Assembly (NCBI RefSeq): GCF_026151205.1
Contig: NC_087079.1
Coordinates: forward strand, 1,638,028-1,702,027
Source: Bolinopsis microptera
Taxonomy: Eukaryota > Ctenophora > Tentaculata > Lobata > Bolinopsidae
Direction: 5' to 3'
DNA: 64,000 bases
Shown one piece after another: positions 1 to 13,000 of this stretch. Every line of letters starts with the position of its first letter. Position 1 is the first letter of the stretch. Under the pieces are notes generated by a model. That model searched no databases. It worked only from the letters and a program-made list of their open reading frames with translations, and was not told where the DNA came from. A program made the translations under genes and the position numbers.

Positions 1-1059
1 AAAGTTGATAAAAATCGTGAAAATAACAATTTTCAGTGATTTTAGCTATTTTAAATCAATTTGGGCGTGTCCCCACGTGTGCAACTTTTCGATTTTCTAC
101 TTTAAAACTAGCCTATTACACAATTTAGACCTTTAAGAAGCAAAATTGAGCTCCACAACCCAAGGGATAGTCCAACACCAGAGAATACTAATTCACAACT
201 TTTGTGTTTTTATAAAATTATTATTCAAAAAAGCACTAACTTCAATAGCGAATATCGTTATGAAGGAGTAAGGTAGGAAACTTTTCCGGTAGATTTTCAG
301 AATGCTTGAACAACTATCTAAGGTGAAAATGTCCTCAGATTTTGAATAAAATTTCTAAATAATGGTTTAAAATCGATTTGAAAAGTTGTTATTTTGTCAA
401 AAATCAAGTTTTAAAAACACTTAAATTGATGACGTCATCAAGTGATGATGATGACGATAAATTATTTTTTGATATAATGTAAACTAAAGTATAAACAATT
501 ATCTTTAAAACATGTGGTTCGAAATGACTGTAGCTTTTATACTTTTGAATCTACGGACACTTAAATAGTTAAATGTAGGCTACAATTGACTGCCAAAGCG
601 TCTATACATACATATTGATATACTTCACGACAATCTGTTGTAAAACAGGGGTTCCAGAAAACCCACTTCCCGATACTCCTGAAACATGAAATTTTGTTTA
701 CAGTCGATTTGGACAAGGTCTAGACGCCCTGCAAAGTTTTAGATCTCTAACTCAATTTTAACATGGTTTTTAAGGCACCTGAATATGGCGATTTTGGGTT
801 TTTTGCCTAATTTCGTATAACATGCTGGCGCGTATTTTGCGCAAAACCTCCACATAACTATTTCTTATTGCTGTCATCTTTAACATTGAATTAGAATGTT
901 TTGAACTTAAATATACCTGCTGAACTACTTTCGATGAATCTTAATGCCTGGAAAACAATAAAAGAATAAAGGGGATATAATAGTATAGGGGGTAAATAGT
1001 GTTGTGAATATAAGGGCAACGGTTATGCTAGCCAGCATTGTGATATTTCTTGCATCCTG
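1..1059. other. Non-coding flank, no gene seen
   Basis: AT-rich sequence with no supportable reading frame, RNA gene or recognisable transposon end. There are short TGACGTCA-like and GATGAT runs near 430-460. It lies downstream (3') of the GPCR gene and may hold its 3' UTR, but I see no clear minus-strand AATAAA close to the stop. Confidence 0.5.
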
Positions 1060-1995
1060 TTAGTCGAAGTTCAAGACGAATTTTTTCAGTTCTTTCATCC
1101 GCCAGAAATATAGCATCGGGTTCAGCGCCGCATTTAACACCATGCAGAAAAGGTTAGACACAAACCACCAGTAAAATCTCATGAACTCTGCCGATTTTAG
1201 CAGTGTAGTATTGTTCAGAATCCTTACAGTAACCAGATACAAGACTCCATTTGTGAAGGCCGCCAAATTACAAGCCAGAAACACTGCTGTAAAGTAGGAT
1301 ATCGTCACGGATGCTTGAAAGTTATTTTTCCTCGATAGTGATTGAAGATCTTTTTGTCCCGTTGTAAGTTTCGTTAGTGTAACAGTGAAAGCCACTGTTA
1401 TTACTATCGGGGGAATGCCAATGCAGATATTGTAGTGGATGTTGTATGCAATACCCAAGAGGTGATTTTGTGATGCCAGATAACAGAATGGATCGTTCTT
1501 TGTGAAGACCGACTTGGCATTGTAATAGTTTACTGTGAACCGCAAAATCAAATACGCCGCGTAGACAGGTATCGATAGAATAACAGCTCTTTTATTAATT
1601 CTAAAGAAAGGAAACATGATGACTAAAGTTCTTGACACCGACATTAACAAGACCAAGAACATTGACATCTTTTGTAGAAATAAAAACATCATGTACCAAA
1701 ATGAACAAAAGGTAGGATTGTCCATTATCCCAGGGTTCCGTTGGTTAAACAGAACTGCAGCTACAGGTAGGTGGAAGATGCTGGTAACACTGTCGATACA
1801 GCATGATGCTATGTACAGGTTATTTGATAAGCTTCGTCCTGGTTTAGAAAGAAAGTATCTCAGAGAAAAAATGTTGCCTGGAAATCCCACCAAGAAGCAA
1901 ACACTCAATACTGTCGCCAGTAAGACATCGCAGATTCTGTAGTGGAGTTTCTCCAATATTTCTGCGTCATCCATTATGAAACCTGTTCCTGTCAA
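1060..1995 (-). CDS. Single-exon rhodopsin-like G protein-coupled receptor (divergent, orphan)
   Basis: An uninterrupted 311-codon frame with seven hydrophobic segments. Family marks: GN in TM1 (GFPGNIFSL, about residues 37-45), a conserved Trp/Cys region before TM3 (FCSFWYMM), a TM3 end reading SVSRTLVI in place of DRY, and NPMLYF in TM7 (NPxxY) followed by a short basic helix 8 (WRMKELKKF). The N-terminus is short with no signal peptide, and there is an NNT glycosylation site in the last outer loop. The receptor should sit in the plasma membrane and signal through G proteins; the ligand is unknown. The altered DRY (SRT) and very short tail are typical of lineage-expanded invertebrate receptors without introns. 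Start: the first Met (1995) is followed by another at codon 8 (1974), so either may be used. No neighbouring gene supports a more specific role. Confidence 0.85.
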   Translation of the reverse strand: MTGTGFIMDDAEILEKLHYRICDVLLATVLSVCFLVGFPGNIFSLRYFLSKPGRSLSNNLYIASCCIDSVTSIFHLPVAAVLFNQRNPGIMDNPTFCSFWYMMFLFLQKMSMFLVLLMSVSRTLVIMFPFFRINKRAVILSIPVYAAYLILRFTVNYYNAKSVFTKNDPFCYLASQNHLLGIAYNIHYNICIGIPPIVITVAFTVTLTKLTTGQKDLQSLSRKNNFQASVTISYFTAVFLACNLAAFTNGVLYLVTVRILNNTTLLKSAEFMRFYWWFVSNLFCMVLNAALNPMLYFWRMKELKKFVLNFD

Positions 1996-2821
1996 ATTAT
2001 AGCATCGTCAAAATATTGTTCTTGTAACTTAACCTGACTGCCACGATTCGTAATAGTTTCTGCTATAAATCAAACCAAAAAATAGATTGAAGTTTACATT
2101 CATCTATTCAAAATAAAGCTAGTTTGATATTCATTATTCATCGAATACAAAAACCATAAATTTAAATTCTGTCTCATTTGAGGCTGAGATTAGTCACAAC
2201 TCACAACAAATTTGCTTCATTGTGCTAATAGTTTATGGAAGTTCAAGATCGCACAACCTGAAGACCTTTTAATTGTTCTATTTTAACTTTAAGAGACTAA
2301 CGCACAAAATTTTTATAAACCTAGTCAAAAACCATGAAAACATCAAATTAAAATATTTTATCTTAAAATGTACACACTACACCACTGTAACTCTGTAAGA
2401 GACTAATGAGGAGTTTGGTAGCTGGGAGGGGCCGTCGCCGACTAAACATACTTTACCTGGACCTTGCGAACATTAACCTCATGAAAAGATGACAATTGGC
2501 GAAGCGAACAAAATGTTGATTCATTCGGTGAAACTGAATGAATCTGAGATTAGTTACATACGTAAGATCGATTTTTATTATTAATGGTAGAGTGCAAAAT
2601 TGTCAACTTAAGTCATCTTTCCAGGCAGCAATAGGAATATAGTAATAGTATGTAAAATATAAACAAAGAACTTACTCTGTGAATGTGCACAATTAAATAT
2701 ATAAACAAAAATAAAGTAAGTAGTATAAACTACAAAGCAGGTGCGTTACTCCTTTTAAAGCTTTAGGACGTGATATCACAACTAGAACGCTCTGCTAAAT
2801 AGTGAACACTGTAAACATATT

Positions 2822-3565
2822 TTAGCTCATTATAATCCTGTGCGGGAAGTGGTTGCTAAATAGTGGTCGATATAATAGTTGGGATGTAATTGTTATGGCT
2901 GATAATTTGTGTTGGTATTAGCGAGATCATATTACCATTGCGCATCTTGACCGAGCATGAGCGACTTTAACTGTTCTGGCAACACCAGCTGACTCCAAGA
3001 AAGTACGTTTTAGGCACACCTAGACCTCGATATTCAACGGTAAGATACGGGCCACATCGCCATGCTGGCAAACGCCTCCGGGGGTTTTAAAAGAAGAAAA
3101 ACAAGTATTTAGACCCAAAAGAAAGTTCATCGTCAGTCCAAATCTGATTCAAACGACTACAATTATGTCCGCTCACGAAATTTCTGTCCAATTTAAAATG
3201 ATTTACGCCCAAATTAATTACAATCTCTAAAAATATCTAAATCAAATTACCTACTTTCTCCCTGAAAGTGAAACTGCACACACTATTTAACAAAAATGAA
3301 AGTGAGCGTGTGATATAAGATATTACTGTTGGAGTTTTAGACCATGATATAACTTGTGATTTACAAATGTTTTAACGATATATTATATAAACAGACTAGA
3401 CGTTAGCTCATTAGAATCCTAAACGGGAAATGGTTATCAATGTGGTCTCTAGTCGGTCAGAGTTAATTGTCATATAACTCAATAATATGTTATGAAGTCA
3501 TGATATTGTTGAGATTGTAACGTGTATCTTGGTCAGCACATGAGCCGCTAACGACCCCAGAGGGC
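2822..3565. repeat. Diverged direct repeat (two copies)
   Basis: Two related stretches in direct orientation, about 2822-2995 and 3402-3565. Both start with AGCTCATTA, continue with an ATCCT...CGGGAA.TGGTT block, and pass through a TTAATTGT/GTAATTGT block to a TCTTG(A/G)(C)C.GA/CAG...CATGAGC block. They look like two old copies of one interspersed element. I see no coding content and no clear terminal repeats. Confidence 0.4.
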
Positions 3566-3588
3566 GGAGACACCCTCTCTATCTCTGT

Positions 3589-3700
3589 ATCTATAAATAC
3601 AAAAACATGCTTTAGACTTTAGCTGCATCTATAAATACAAAAACACGCTTTAGACTTTAGCTGCATCTATAAATACAAAAACACACTTCAGGTTTCAGCT
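3589..3700. repeat. 38-bp tandem repeat, 3 copies
   Basis: Units start at 3589, 3627 and 3665, each beginning ATCTATAAATACAAAAACA. The first two are almost identical and the third has drifted. Non-coding. Confidence 0.85.
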
Positions 3701-4860
3701 AAATATGTATAAATAAAAAGCGCGCCGAGGGCGTTTTGTGATAAGTTGTGGTCTTTACCACAAGCAACGATAATGTTTAAATATGAGATTTATTGCCAGG
3801 TCATAAAACCCTAACGTTACAAAACCCTAACGCATCTGTTTTCAGATGGGTCGGGTTATAGAGGTCCATAGAGAAATTAATCATTTGTCGGTGCATTAGT
3901 CATGAAACGGGAAACCTACAGTTCATTAGTCCTTGAGTTTTATTTGTATAGAGGTCTTCTGTACTCTTGACCAGTTTTTTGGTCATATAGACATAGTTGC
4001 AATGACACTAATGTTTATCAAATCGCGGTGTTAGGTACCTTCAGTGGATCTGTTTTCAGTTGGGTCGGTATAGGTCGTTAATTCTGATGTGACCAATAAT
4101 TTGTTTGCAGTAATCGATTATTTAGATGATCTGAATCGTAAATCTTAAAGTTCATTTATAATTATAGTCCTTGCAACTTTTCCCCAGTAAAGTAGTAATA
4201 ACTACTATAAGTATAAAGTAGTAGAAGAAAGTTATAAACGTTGTGATCTGACCATTAAAATCAGCTTGAACCAGCTCAGCAGGGTGGAGTAAGGAGATCC
4301 CGTGATAGGAATATCACAATAGCCTAGCGAGTTGTGGATATTTTACACCTCAAAGTTGAGCAACATCTCTTTTCGTTTTAGCTTCACTCATTTTTTAAAT
4401 TAGGTTAATGTGTACATAAAAATTATACTGTATGTATTGTAGATAAAATATTCAGCTATCGGATTATATGGTCAAAAAGCAAACATAACTTTTAACAAAA
4501 TATTACATTCGTAATTGAACTACAAATCTTTGACGCGTATTTGTTTAAAAAGTTTGTTATGTGCGGAGTCCCTTATTCATATTATATTATGTATTAACTA
4601 TAAACTTTTACAAATTTTTATGAATATTTTACATTAATGTTTGCCAAATAATTTGCAATCAAATTGTATTATTATTGATAACTCAAATAAAAAGTTGTTA
4701 TGATCATTCGGCTACAAAACGTTTCCTATCAGAACAAGTAATAAAACCGTCCAGGGGAGGTCCCGTCTGTGCGCGCCGGGTTGTCATAAGTGCTAGAAAA
4801 TTTAGAGATGTAGGCAGTAAAACGATTTGTGGCACAAATATGTTTCACCACTGTACTCGT

Positions 4861-5815
4861 TGTAGGATTACAACCTACCAGGACGCGCACCGAATTGGAC
4901 TGTGGACTCGTCGACGGTCATGTATATATGGAACAGATATTTTACGAGTATCACCCGTTAACTGTACTTGGTACTGAAAACTTTTTATTTATAGTCAGTG
5001 TAATAAGCGCCAAGCGCGAGCACAGAACGTTTTCTCCGATTTCGATAAATTTGGTACCAAAAGTTGTTTAAAAATGTGAATTAAATAAATCCACAGTGTA
5101 ACAATTTTCGCTAAAAATGCGTCACGGCGCTTGTTTGCCGCGCGTGCTTTTTGTGCGCAAATTTTTAGTCTTCGGCCTAACTTCACTTTTTCAATTATTA
5201 TCACATAGTTATTATGGTATTGTAATCATGGCTCATCGAGACAAAACTTTTAATACTAATATTTTAACTTAGGTGCTTTAAATATTATATAATCTTGGTA
5301 CCAAAAGTTGCGTCTGATTAAGTTCATTACTTGATTCACGATGCATCAATCCTCCGCATTTCGCCGATCTGCATACGTGGTTGCGAGAAGAATTATTTGA
5401 TGCGCGGCGCGACCCAGTAGTGCATCGCGCTACAAGTTCATTGCATTACGATCCTGTAAGAATTATTTCAAACTATTCAAAATTCTAGGAGTTATAGGCA
5501 TTTAAGGCGATAAATTAACCATTTTTCGTTATATAACGGGTGATACTCGTAAAATATCTATTCCATATATTGGACCGACGAGTCCAACTCGGCGCGCGTC
5601 CTGGTAGGTTGTAAACCTACCAATTTTTTGTCCTTTGTTCACTTTTTGCAATGCACAGGTAAGGATGTAAGGAGGTAAGGAGGCCCACATACATCTCGAC
5701 GTTATCGTGCTACACGGTGAATTTTCATTATTCACAGTCAAAGGCAACTTTTGGTACCAAATTTATCAAAATCAGAGACAAAAAATTCTGTACCAACTCA
5801 TGGCGCTTATTACAT
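4861..5815. repeat. Rearranged inverted repeat, probable decayed DNA element
   Basis: Left arm: block A (about 4875-4960, from ACCTACCAGGACGCGC to CGAGTATCACCCGTTA) then block B (about 5000-5066, from GTAATAAGCGCC to ACCAAAAGTTG). Right arm: reverse complements of A (about 5536-5625) and then of B (about 5747-5815). A simple foldback would give the order A-B-B'-A', but here it is A-B-A'-B', so the right arm has been rearranged. Between the arms is unique sequence including another GGTACCAAAAGTTG motif near 5296. No transposase is visible. Confidence 0.6.
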
Positions 5816-5830
5816 AGACTATTAAGAGCT

Positions 5831-7049
5831 ATTTAAGAGAAAACGAAAACAAATATGGTACAACTGGCTGTAGTCCTCTGCTAGCTAAGTCTCATGTTAG
5901 CTAGCTGATAGGACTATAATACGCGCATTATGTAGAAATCAGCAAGAGTCGTGATGTTTTAGCTTAAATTAGGTCTCGCGCGTTCCGCAAAGTACATAAG
6001 TAACCAAAACAAACCTCTTTGTAACCGTCGTCCAATAATTCAGAACATTTTGAGATAAAAATAAGATTTATCATTTAGATGGCTTCTTGTTCTAAATGTT
6101 TAGAAAGTTCAATTAAGAGTTGTTTCTGTCCTACAAATGATATCTTACGTTTGCTTAAGGATCAATCTTATCAGCTGGGTAATGTTTGATGAGCCTTCCT
6201 GGATGTGACAGTAGATATTCTACAAATGACAGGATTTCGGATGACAAATAGATCTGCTAGAATGTGTCGCCCCCAAAAGCTATGGAACAGCTTGTTCGTA
6301 ATAAGGGGGAACGTGAATGTAAGTCAATTTGACGGTGTTATTTTCGATGCTTTGTGAAAGCTATCAGAGAGGAGTTCAGCATTGATATGAACCGGGACCT
6401 ACGTTATAACAAATGAAATGCAGTTTCAATTATCTAAATAATTAATGTAATAAATAATCAGATGTTCTCATTGATATTGGTAATGATGGGTACAAGTTTG
6501 TTTTAACACGTGATTACGATTAACCATTCAATTTGCAGTATCACGAGTCAAAAAAATCTGACAACTTATTTTGATAGAGCTATCTGTATATTATACTTTC
6601 AATTTTCTTTTATAAATCAACCTTAATCTTATGATCATATTAGTGAAAAAACAAAAGACTAGAGATCGTATTCAACTTTTGAATTAAATAATATAAACGT
6701 TTGTTGCATTATATAATTTATACAAGTTATAACCAATCTGAAAACTCTGTATGTTTTATCATAAACTATGGAAGAAATCGTAAATATTTGGTTCTAATTC
6801 TGTCCATTCTTTACATTATACACCACACGAACAAAGGCTCCAGGCCCTCACAAATCTTAAATGTAATGCTATGGACATTATAATATTATAATACATAATC
6901 TGTACGCGTATGAATATGTACATTATAAAAAACAACCAAGATAAAGTGCTCTCTGAATTAAAATTACATCAAGTAAATAACTTATTTACTAAATAAGTAA
7001 TGTGGACTGAAAATAAAATGTACAAAAAATACATGATAAGAAGCGGGCT
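5831..7049. other. Intergenic, 3' flank of BBS2
   Basis: AT-rich sequence between the inverted repeat and the BBS2 stop codon. It should contain the BBS2 3' UTR (minus strand), with AATAAG-type variants near 6980-7000 but no canonical AATAAA close to the stop. A 36-codon cysteine-rich open frame on the plus strand from about 6079 has no supporting context. Confidence 0.4.
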
Positions 7050-10000
7050 TCAAACACCACCACATTCGATGATTTTGAAGAGTTTTTCAACGTCACCCTG
7101 TTTGATAGCACTTCGGCAGGCTGTTACAACTTGAGTTTTAGGTTTTCCTACCCTCAGACGTCCTGCTTTCTGAATACCCTGGGAAATAAATAAAACTTTA
7201 TAAATTTATATTGTATAATATTAATTTAAAGTATCGAACTGTTAAAGTGCTCTCCAATTTTTCTTAAAGAAAAATAAGCCGGATTCCGAAGAATGGATAG
7301 TGGCATGGATACGTCTAATTTTTAGGGTATATCTTCAAAAAGAATAATTTAAAATGCTGCTTTAACCTGATTGACAATCTTGAGACAGGCGAGTAGCTCG
7401 GAGTGATTGTTACAACGAATATTGTAACCGTTTACAAGATCCCTGTAAGAGAGGAAGTTAAAAATAATATTTCGCAGGGTTTCCATAAAAATGTTCTGAC
7501 CCAAACTTCTGCATCTAAAGAGAAGGCTCCGATTCTCATATTGATGATACTCTAGCTGCCCAATGGGACAGCACCGCGGACTGTGTTCCTTGACTAATAG
7601 TACCGTCCCTGATTGGTCACCAAATAGCACGTGACAAGATCGTTGATCGTGATTGGTGGCCATAGTATTGGAGTGATACAGGTGCGGTTTCCATTGTTAC
7701 GAGATTCGAGCACTTATTATACTAAAATAGGGAACGCTTCTCTTCAGGAAGACAATGCGACATAAAAAGAGCTCGCCGAGTGACAAGATCGCATTTTAAA
7801 GTTATTATAAAGGCAGATCTCAGGGACCTACGAGAGCATGGCGAGATGCTTATTAATAGATCCTTCCTTTCTCTGGTTCAATAAAAACAACAAATCTACC
7901 ACGGGGAGATGGGCCAGAGTGGAGCTTTTATTCGATTAATTGCACAAATAAATACCAAGGGATTCTCTCACAACAGTTCTGTGTCATGAGGATAGGTAAA
8001 AGCTTTATTAAGATTATAAATAGTAATCGAGGATTGCAGTATTTTAAGTTCAGATGATATTTTAACAGCTAAGTATTGTCATGGCGACGTGATGTCCATA
8101 TCCACTTTACATCCATTACCAAAGTACTGATCTCTACCCAGGAATGTGATGTGTTGTTTTAAGTGCTCCAGAGAGTTATTTCCAACCTATTTTACTTTTT
8201 AAAGGACATTCTACAAATAAATACCAATTAACCCCCTTTACAAGAGCAGCCTCAGATATACAATATAGAATCAGTTAAGACGTTGGTAGGATATGCAGTT
8301 GTACCCCGAAATAATGTGCCCAGGGTAAGTGACCATCAATACCATTAATCCGCTACTAATGAACAACAGTATCTTGATTTAGGATAATATGACAAAATAA
8401 TGTGTCAACACTACACAGTCTAGACCCTAGTGCGTTGTCCTTCAGCGGAGACAGGATTACTGGGTTAATTTTCTAGCATTTTCAGGTGCTTTCATATCTT
8501 TAACACTATATCCGGTGGTCTATTGCATCTTTAACCCCATCTTTAACAGTTCGACTGTCCGATTTTAAAATTACATAATATTGTCTCCAGATAGACTCAA
8601 CTGAAATCGTCAACGAATTAAACTCTAACCTGTTAAGATCGTATAACTTGAGATAACTCTGTTTCATACTGTTCATGTCGTTCATGAGGCGCGCGTCCTC
8701 CGCACGTACCACCAGACTCCGGATCAGATTGCTGTGGTCTGCCATCTCTGCTGTAAGCTTCTGTCGGACGTTGTGATACTCGTCAACTTTAACCAGTACC
8801 TGATGTAAGATGGGATTAGCAACAAGCTCTAGGTTGTGGAATATGAGAGATTTATAAAATGGCGTGTTGGTAATAACTGAGACATTATGGCACAGATTTC
8901 ATGGTTAAGCTATTAACTGTAAACGGGGAAACAGGTAAATATTATATAAAGCACCTCTTTAAGCTTCTCAATAAAGTCGGGGAAGTTGGCGGTGGATGTC
9001 ATGTTCTCAATATTAAGAGAGGCAGCTAGAGCCTGTACTATATCCCCAACCAAGTCAATATCCTCACAGTGTATCGTTATTGTACCTGAGCGGATCCGAG
9101 TTAATTCGTATTAGCGATCTTAAAAGCTTAAATGAGGTGGCGGTAAAATCATAAATAGTTTAATCTTGTCTCAGTGGAGCGTTTTTTAACCACCACTTCA
9201 CACATTATATCATTAAGTCAAGTAACAGGCAAAACACAATGTAACTCCCGTGACTAGCAACTGCGGAGTGTAGTTCTGTAGCTGTCAACTAAAAATCAGA
9301 ATTCATAAACTGCGTATGAATTTAAAAGTTTATATTAAAGTTCGTATTAAAGTATTAGCACAACTTTTACAATAATTGGACATTAAATCGGGGAAAGTAA
9401 AATAAATATTCCTGCTGCCAACTTAATTTGTCTCTCAAAATACTTCCAGTGTCTCTCAAAATGCTTCCAGACACGAAAAGTGCGCATTATCTAAATTGCA
9501 TAACTAAACTATTAACCTGGAACCATGTGGAGGAATATTGGACATCCAGTTCTCAGCGCCATCAGTTTTAGATCAAGTTCCGTGTCAGCAGAAATCTGAG
9601 GTATTTAGTTAAGATATTTTGTAAAATACAGCTGTTTAATCACACGTTTGTATGATACTGACAATTGAAAACATTATTATTAAGTCTATTGAGATGGGAG
9701 GTGGGATGAAACTTGAAATAAAGTACGCTTGACAGTCATATTTCTAGTTGGTGATATTAATTATTGCTCTGCTTTGAATACAACTATTTTTGCTGCCATT
9801 TTTTGAATATTTCGTGTGGTCACAGGACGGTTTAAATGCACGTGCAAATAATCGCGCGCAACACACAAAACACACATGCACACAACACTCTCGTGCAGTG
9901 CAGTGCTACGAACTCACTGCGCAAACCTCCTCGTCCAGCAGGAAGTTCTGATTAATCCACATCACCACCCGGTTTATCCGCTCGTTGACCGGGAAGGAGA

Positions 10001-13000
10001 CAAAAGATTTGGGCTTAGCGGTGTTAGTGGGAGCCTGGATGTAGAGGGTAAAGCGAGGGAGCTGGCGGGATAGCTCAAACACGTGGTACTGTGAACTGTT
10101 CTTGTGCCTGAGGGAGGTGAGTCAGAACACGTGGTACTGTGAACTGTTCTTGTGCCTGAGGGAGGTGAGTCAGAACACGTGGTACTGTGAACTGTTCTTG
10201 TGCCTGAGGGAGGTGAGTCAGAACACGTGGTACTGTGAACTGTTCTTGTGCCTGAGGGAGCTGGCGGGATAGCTCAAACACGTGGTACTGTGAACTGTTC
10301 TTGTGCCTGAGGGAGGTGAGTCAGAACACGTGGTACTGTGAACTGTTCTTGTGCCTGAGGGAGGTGGGTCAGAACACGTGGTACTGTGAACTGTTCTTGT
10401 GCCTGAGGGAGGTGGGTCAGAACACGTGGTACTGTGAACTGTTCTTGTGCCTGAGGGAGGTGGGTCAGAACACGTGGTACTGTGAACTGTTCTTGTGCCT
10501 GAGGGAGGTGGGTCAGAACACGTGGTACTGTGAACTGTTCTTGTGCCTGAGGGAGGTGAGTCAGAACACGTGGTACTGTGAACTGTTCTTGTTACTGAGG
10601 GAGGTGGGTCAGAACACGTGGTACTGTGAACTGTTCTTGTGCCTGAGGGAGGTGGGTCAGAACACGTGGTACTGTGAACTGTTCTTGTGCCTGAGGGAGG
10701 TGGGTCAGAACACGTGGTACTGTGAACTGTTCTTGTGCCTGAGGGAGGTGGGTCAGAACACGTGGTACTGTGAACTGTTCTTGTGCCTGAGGGAGGTGGG
10801 TCAGAACACGTGGTACTGTGAACTGTTCTTGTGCCTGAGGGAGGTGAGTCAGAACACGTGGTACTGTGAACTGTTCTTGTTACTGAGGGAGGTGGGTCAG
10901 AACACGTGGTACTGTGAACTGTTCTTGTGCCTGAGGGAGGTGGGTCAGAACACGTGGTACTGTGAACTGTTCTTGTGCCTGAGGGAGGTGGGTCAGAACA
11001 CGTGGTACTGTGAACTGTTCTTGTGCCTGAGGGAGGTGGGTCAGAACACGTGGTACTGTGAACTGTTCTTGTGCCTGAGGGAGGTGGGTCAGAACACGTG
11101 GTACTGTGAACTGTTCTTGTGCCTGAGGGAGGTGGGTCAGAACACGTGGTACTGTGAACTGTTCTTGTGCCTGAGGGAGGTGGGTCAGAACACGTGGTAC
11201 TGTGAACTGTTCTTGTGCCTGAGGGAGGTGAGTCAGAACACGTGGTACTGTGAACTGTTCTTGTGCCTGAGGGAGGTGGGTCAGAACACGTGGTACTGTG
11301 AACTGTTCTTGTGCCTGAAGGAGGTGGGTCAGAACACGTGGTACTGTGAACTGTTCTTGTGCCTGAGGGAGGTGGGTCAGAACACGTGGTACTGTGAACT
11401 GTTCTTGTGCCTGAGGGAGGTGGGTCAGAACACGTGGTACTGTGAACTGTTCTTGTGCCTGAAGGAGGTGGGTCAGAACACGTGGTACTGTGAACTGTTC
11501 TTGTGACTGAGGGAGGTGGGGTTGGGTCAGACTTGGGAGTAGGAACTGAGGTATCTTGGGATCTTTTATCTTTTCTCTAGGCGTGTAGTATTAGCTAATG
11601 GGTACTGAGCAATTAAAAATATCTGTAACTCCTACAAGAGAGTTTTGTAGTTATTACATCTGTCAGCACGTTGACAGACACAATGTCGAGGTTCGTGACT
11701 GCTGAGTGTCATCAGATTCACTTAGCTAATGGTAGATATATAAGTAGTGTCACGTGGGTGAGGTTAGGGCATCAAAATGGTTTTAGGCGAACCCTTTTAG
11801 CACTTGAAGTGCTAAGTGCTCAAGATAAGATCCAATAATGAAACTCAAAGTAGCGTTAAATATAGAAGTTAAATGTCGTATGACCACAAGTTCGTGACAA
11901 TTCGTTTTCATCCCCATTAGAGCATGCTCATTGATCCGGGTAGACTCACATTACGATTTGAAGAAGTTGACGATTCATTAACTTTTAAGTGATTCCCAAG
12001 TAAGTGCCCATTCTCTCCATCATAATAAAAAGACCCACCATTAGCCGAAAATCAAACCAACTTACCCGACGAAAGTCTTGACATGTAAGTCAATGGGGAC
12101 GTCTTTAGGCGGGAATATAGGGACACTGAGAGCGGAGGTGATTCCACTGGAAGGTGGGTGTACCACGTGACTCTCTCCGTTAAATATCCCTTCGGCAAAT
12201 ATCATTACTGCCTGAAATATATGGATATGTTACTGTCTGAAATATGTATTTATAGATTACTTTAAAATACATACTAAAATAGTTAACAGCTAGTTAAGGG
12301 GGCTTCATGAAAATTTTCTCGAAATCAACTTTTTAGTTATTTCTAATAGAAGGGAGTGATATCTATCAGCTGCTTTTGATCACATCGAAAAACATTGCTG
12401 GTCAAAGGTTAGCGCTCACGGGTAATTGTGTTGCGCGGTCTTTGAGGTATTGGCCGTCAGATCAACAAATACAGCTGTTAACGATAACTTAGTTCTTCAA
12501 TGTAGAGTGATATTAAGAAATAAATTCATATACATCAGTTACACAACCAAATTACCATCAGGTACACAGTACACCGCGGTTTGGATATTTAGTACAGTAA
12601 AACCCCGATTTACCGCGTAGTTTGGGGGAAGGTCATTTCCAAAATGGTTAGAGGGTAACTAGGGTAGCTATATATTGAGTGATATTTTTAATTGAGAAAT
12701 TTAACGAATTATTCTTGTAGATGTTTAATAGCTTATTTTTGGTTGTTTTCTTTGTACCGTTTCAAACTCTATACATTATAAAGTTTACCAATTTCTTGCC
12801 TCAACCATTTACTACTTCCATATGATTGCGTAATATAAGGATAAAACATGGTGGAAGCAGTAATCGACCGGGATTCCCGGCGCCGTGAAATCCCGGCACC
12901 GGGGGAGCTATTTCTTCCCGGCCCCGGCCCCGGCCGATTTTCAATTTTTGCCGGGAATTTGGCCGGGAATTTTTGATCGAAATCGGCCTAAAACTTTCAT

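Larger units (their letters stand above)
1996..4780. other. Intergenic, no gene recognised
   Basis: AT-rich sequence between the GPCR and the repeat region. It holds only the diverged direct repeat (2822-2995 and 3402-3565) and the three-copy 38-bp repeat listed separately. Reading frames are short and not protein-like. Confidence 0.5.

Noticed and set aside
10301-11506. A 401-codon plus-strand reading frame of 16-residue repeats
   Set aside because: It is the 48-bp minisatellite read on the strand opposite BBS2. 48 is a multiple of three, so a stop-free unit stays open; there is no non-repeat protein at either end.
10081-11507. CRISPR-like array
   Set aside because: The units are head-to-tail with no unique spacers, in an animal gene; it is a minisatellite. 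The same holds for the 52-bp array at 16.5-17.3 kb.
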